The translations under genes and the position numbers were made by a program. The notes below the pieces were generated by a model. It ran no database searches, was not told the origin of the DNA, and saw only the letters and a list, made by a program, of their open reading frames with translations. DNA of 35,889 nucleotides, taken from the NCBI GenBank assembly GCA_902602885.1, contig CACKSM010000009.1:1-35889 (forward strand). The letters run 5' to 3'. This DNA comes from an uncultured Alphaproteobacteria bacterium (lineage in GTDB: Bacteria > Pseudomonadota > Alphaproteobacteria > HIMB59 > GCA-002718135). This document shows, piece after piece, positions 33,023 through 35,889 of this stretch (position 1 is the stretch's first letter; each line of letters begins with the position of its first letter).

Positions 33023-34651
33023 ATGAAAAATAAGAAAATAGACAAATACATTGAAGAACAGTCTTCAAAGCTTACAAAAGGGCTTATCGACAGAAGACAG
33101 TTCATGATGTCTGTCCTTGCAACTGGTGTAACTCTGCCAATAGCTCTATCACTTGCTGATAAAGCTGTTGCTGCTACGCCAAAAAAAGGTGGGCATCTAA
33201 GATGGGCTAATGGTGCGGCTGATACTACAGATACACTTGACCCTGCAACATATCAAAGTTCATTCATGCAAGCCACAGCTTGGTCATATCAAAACTGCTT
33301 AACAGTTGTTGATTCTGATCATACTATTGTTGGAGAGCTTGCTGAGTCAATTGAATCTGATGATGCTCAAACTTGGGTATATAATCTTCGTAAAGGTGTT
33401 GAATTCCATAACGGAAAATCAATGACTGCAGAAGATGTTGTACTCAACTATCAGTATCACATGAATCCAGATACCGCTTCAGCAGCAGGTGGATTGCTAT
33501 CTCAGATTGATACAGTCTCAGCTGATGGAAATAATAGAGTTATTTTTAAGCTGAAGGGTGCAAATGCCGATTGGCCTGCAATAACAACTGATTATCACAT
33601 TATGATTAAACCGACAAAAGATGGAGTTGTTGATGCTCAATCTACTATTGGAACTGGTCCATACATTATGGATGAATTCAATCCAGGTGTTGGAGCAAAA
33701 TTTGGAAAAAGAAATCCAAATTATTTCAAAGGTGATAGTGTTGCACACTTTGATTCAGTTGAAGTAATCGGAATTAATGATCCTGCTACAAGACAAGCAG
33801 CTTTATTAAATGGTGAAATAGACTGGATGAACGGTGTTGACTTAAGAACTGCAAATTTATTAACTAGAGATCCAAATGTTGAAATTACTGCAGCATCTGG
33901 ATATGCACACTATACAGCTCCTATGAGATTAAATGTGCCACCATTTGATAATTTCGATGTTCGTATGGCAATGAAGTTTGCAATCAAAAGACAAGAAATT
34001 GTTGATAAGATAATGCTGGGATATGGAACAGTGGGTAATGATCACCCGATCTCTACTGCTCACCCATATCATAATAATGCTTTAGAGCAGAGAGAGTTCG
34101 ATGCTGATAAAGCTGCTTATCACTGGAAAAAATCTGGAGTAAGTGGGCCAATTGAAATTAGTACTTCTGAGGTTCCTTATGCGGGATGTACAGATGCAAC
34201 TAACTTGATAGCAGCATCTGCTCAAGAATGTGGTATCGATCTTCGAGTTAAAAAAGAACCTGAAGATGGTTACTGGAGTAACGTATGGAACACTAAAGGT
34301 TTCAGTATGAGTTCTTGGGGTGGAAGACCTACAGAAGATATGATGTGGTCTGCTGCATTCACAGATGATACTGAGTGGAATGAAGCTGCTTGGGGCAATC
34401 TAGTTCAAACTGATTCAACTGTTCGTTTCAATGAACTTGTTAGAGCTGCTAGATCAGAACTTGATGCAGAAAAAAGAAAATCAATGTACTGGGAAGCACA
34501 AGCTCTTTGTAACTACGATGGTGGTGCAATTGTTTATGCATTTAACCAATACGTTGGTGCTGGTTCTACAAAACTTGCTCACGGTGAAAATGTTGCTGGT
34601 AACTGGGAAAGTGACGGTAACAAACTTTCTGAACGTTGGTGGTTTGCATAA
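33023..34651 (+). CDS. Tat-exported ABC transporter solute-binding protein, SBP_bac_5 family
   Basis: Periplasmic receptor for a dipeptide-type importer, 542 residues. A Tat signal is visible: IDRRQFMMSVLATG with the twin arginines at residues 24-25, a hydrophobic segment, and a likely cleavage after ADKAVA near residue 50. The mature protein starts ATPKKGGHLRWANG and shows the family core (ADTTDTLDPATYQS, YNLRKGVEFHNGKSMTAEDVVLNYQYHM, IGTGPYIMDEF, NPNYF, FDVRMAMKFAIKRQEIVDKIMLGYG). It is divergent from the permease operon, the most likely partner. Codons are less AT-extreme than in most neighbours, in keeping with high expression. Ligand unknown. Confidence 0.93.
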   Translation: MKNKKIDKYIEEQSSKLTKGLIDRRQFMMSVLATGVTLPIALSLADKAVAATPKKGGHLRWANGAADTTDTLDPATYQSSFMQATAWSYQNCLTVVDSDHTIVGELAESIESDDAQTWVYNLRKGVEFHNGKSMTAEDVVLNYQYHMNPDTASAAGGLLSQIDTVSADGNNRVIFKLKGANADWPAITTDYHIMIKPTKDGVVDAQSTIGTGPYIMDEFNPGVGAKFGKRNPNYFKGDSVAHFDSVEVIGINDPATRQAALLNGEIDWMNGVDLRTANLLTRDPNVEITAASGYAHYTAPMRLNVPPFDNFDVRMAMKFAIKRQEIVDKIMLGYGTVGNDHPISTAHPYHNNALEQREFDADKAAYHWKKSGVSGPIEISTSEVPYAGCTDATNLIAASAQECGIDLRVKKEPEDGYWSNVWNTKGFSMSSWGGRPTEDMMWSAAFTDDTEWNEAAWGNLVQTDSTVRFNELVRAARSELDAEKRKSMYWEAQALCNYDGGAIVYAFNQYVGAGSTKLAHGENVAGNWESDGNKLSERWWFA

Positions 34652-34666
34652 AATTTTAATTTTCTT

Positions 34667-34698
34667 TGTGGCGCATTTAAATGCGCCACATTATTTCT
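34667..34698 (+). terminator. Intrinsic terminator after the binding-protein gene
   Basis: Perfect inverted repeat TGTGGCGCAT / ATGCGCCACA with a TTAA loop (34667-34690), GC-rich compared with the surroundings, followed by TTATTTC. It starts 15 bases after the stop codon and separates the gene from the downstream methyltransferase gene. Confidence 0.8.
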
Positions 34699-34714
34699 AC
34701 TAATTTTCCAAAAA

Positions 34715-35638
34715 ATGTTTTTAAAAAATAAGAAATACCTCTTTGATGGAGGTTCCGGTCAAACTTTAATGGAAATGGGTTTAGAAACAACCGGTGATCT
34801 TTGGTCTGCACAAGCTTTATTAAATGAAAATAATCACTCAATGGTTGTAGATATGCATAAAAATTTTATAAATGCAGGATCACAATTAATCGTTACCTCA
34901 AATTTTAGTGTTAGAAGAAGGCTATTAAAAAAATACAATTTACTTGAAAAATTTGAATTTGGAATAAGATCTGCTGGAGTACTCGCATTAAAAGCAAAAA
35001 ATGAAAGTGATAAAAAAGTTATTCTTGCAGGCTCTCTACCAAACCAAGGTAATACATATTCCCCAATACATTTTGAAACTGATGAAACAATGTTTAATTA
35101 TTTTCATGAAATTGCAAAAATATTAAAAGATTACGTTGATATATTTTACTTAGATGTTTTGTGCTCCATCAAAGAAATAAAAATTGCTTTAGAAGCTTCA
35201 AAAGAATTTAATAAACAAGTTCTTGTAGGTGTGCACTTACGTTATGATGGAAAATTACCATCTGGAGAAAGTCTTGATGAACTTTTTGAAACTATACAAA
35301 AATTTAATTGTTGCGGCATAGTATCAGCCTGCGTATCTCCTGAAATTGTTAATTTGAGTATTCCTATGTTCAATAAACAAAAGCTTCCTTTTGGTTATAA
35401 AATGAATTTATTTAAACAACTGCCTACTAGTAATAAAGAAAAATTCAATTCAGAGGGTTTTGAAGGACATTATGATTATATTGATCCCGTTGAGTTACTT
35501 GGAAGTCGAATTGAAGAGTTTGGAGAAGAAAAATATAAAAACTTTGTTTCAAATTCTTTAAATGAAGGTGTTACTCTAGTTGGTGGATGCTGTGAAGTAA
35601 AACCACGACATATTGAAGCTATTAAGAATTTATTTTAA
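34715..35638 (+). CDS. Homocysteine S-methyltransferase family protein
   Basis: Zinc-dependent methyltransferase domain of the MmuM/BHMT/MetH-N family, 307 residues. Evidence: FDGGSGQTLMEMG at the N-terminus (usual form DGGxGT), IVTSNFSVRRRLLKK, ILAGSLPNQGNTYSP, and the zinc cysteines in GIVSACVSP near residue 207 and GGCCEVKPRHI near 293. The first Cys is preceded by Ala where most members have Asn (GVNC). The methyl donor cannot be read from the sequence; glycine betaine or S-methylmethionine are candidates. Carnitine-to-betaine genes 11 kb away favour betaine slightly. It follows the terminator of the binding-protein gene and is followed by a gene 41 bases downstream. Confidence 0.86.
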   Translation: MFLKNKKYLFDGGSGQTLMEMGLETTGDLWSAQALLNENNHSMVVDMHKNFINAGSQLIVTSNFSVRRRLLKKYNLLEKFEFGIRSAGVLALKAKNESDKKVILAGSLPNQGNTYSPIHFETDETMFNYFHEIAKILKDYVDIFYLDVLCSIKEIKIALEASKEFNKQVLVGVHLRYDGKLPSGESLDELFETIQKFNCCGIVSACVSPEIVNLSIPMFNKQKLPFGYKMNLFKQLPTSNKEKFNSEGFEGHYDYIDPVELLGSRIEEFGEEKYKNFVSNSLNEGVTLVGGCCEVKPRHIEAIKNLF

Positions 35639-35679
35639 AATTTTTTTTTCATTATTTTGTGATAAGTTGAGTAAATTTT

Positions 35680-35889
35680 ATGGAAGATTTAGTTAGTAAT
35701 TATAGATTTGTTGTAAAGCCAGTTATTAAAGAAACTGGTAGATCTCTAGATTTGGCTAGACCCATGAAAATACATCCTCTAACTTATCAAGAGTTACCAC
35801 TTAACCCAGAATATACTAACTACGCTGATGGCAGATTTACACTTGAAAAATTATCTCATGCTACAGCAGATGAAATGTATTGGAAAGCT
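35680..35889 (+). CDS. Unrecognised protein, N-terminal 70 residues only (3' end outside window)
   Basis: Open reading frame from ATG at 35680 to the window edge. It begins MEDLVSNYRFVVKPVIKE and continues through LDLARPMKIHPLTY and YADGRFTLEKLSHATADEMYW. No signal peptide is present, so it is probably cytosolic. The segment YADGRFTLEKLS..ADEMYWKA recalls the approach to the first strand of GcvT-fold folate-dependent demethylases, but too little is visible to claim that. It is on the same strand as the homocysteine methyltransferase, 41 bases away, and may act in the same one-carbon route. Confidence 0.7.
   Translation, partial: MEDLVSNYRFVVKPVIKETGRSLDLARPMKIHPLTYQELPLNPEYTNYADGRFTLEKLSHATADEMYWKA

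Overview
This window comes from a strongly AT-rich, densely packed bacterial genome. Genes abut, overlap by 1 to 23 bases, or sit a few bases apart, and many downstream genes start on TTG or GTG. The gene families (alphaproteobacterial-type S4, GluRS with a KLSKR-like loop, class II DAHP synthase, RamB/PrpR/ScfR-type regulator, carnitine-to-betaine genes, Tat-exported solute-binding protein) suggest a streamlined marine alphaproteobacterium of the SAR11/HIMB59 kind. That placement is inference. No rRNA, tRNA, CRISPR array, insertion sequence or prophage is visible, and no gene-free gap exceeds about 250 bases.

Region 1 (1-12505) is housekeeping. It holds the end of methionine aminopeptidase, purB, a BolA/monothiol-glutaredoxin pair and a RarD permease on the plus strand. 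A minus-strand run follows: an orphan ParA-type ATPase, glmU, class II aroG, nadE, gltX, cimA, a TrmJ-like rRNA/tRNA methylase and rpsD. A Sua5/TsaC gene ends the region.

Region 2 (12506-20951) is a polyamine module. aguA and aguB turn agmatine into putrescine and are followed on the same strand by potF-potG-potH-potI, a putrescine ABC importer with a 12-bp hairpin between potF and potG. A PuuA-like gamma-glutamylputrescine synthetase and a PuuB-like oxidase lie next to it. Putrescine can therefore be made from agmatine, imported, and catabolised by gamma-glutamylation.

Region 3 (20980-26604) is an L-carnitine module: carnitine 3-dehydrogenase, dehydrocarnitine-cleaving BKACE enzyme and a betainyl-CoA-type thioesterase. 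Together these convert carnitine to glycine betaine. An HD-domain protein that keeps all six iron ligands of the PhnZ/TmpB oxygenases lies beside them, with a zinc-free MDR oxidoreductase. A PrpR/RamB-like regulator is divergent from an unannotated 59-residue ORF; each start codon is abutted by a copy of an inverted 19-bp TGTAAA-containing repeat that I propose is the operator.

Region 4 (26625-35889) is an uptake and oxidation cluster: dipeptide-type permeases B and C, a fused double ATPase, an 88-residue unknown, an SDR and a choline-dehydrogenase-like GMC flavoprotein on the minus strand. A Tat-signal solute-binding protein is divergent. A homocysteine S-methyltransferase and a truncated unknown gene follow. 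The substrate is not evident. Glycine betaine metabolism would link regions 3 and 4 through the methyltransferase, but this is a hypothesis.
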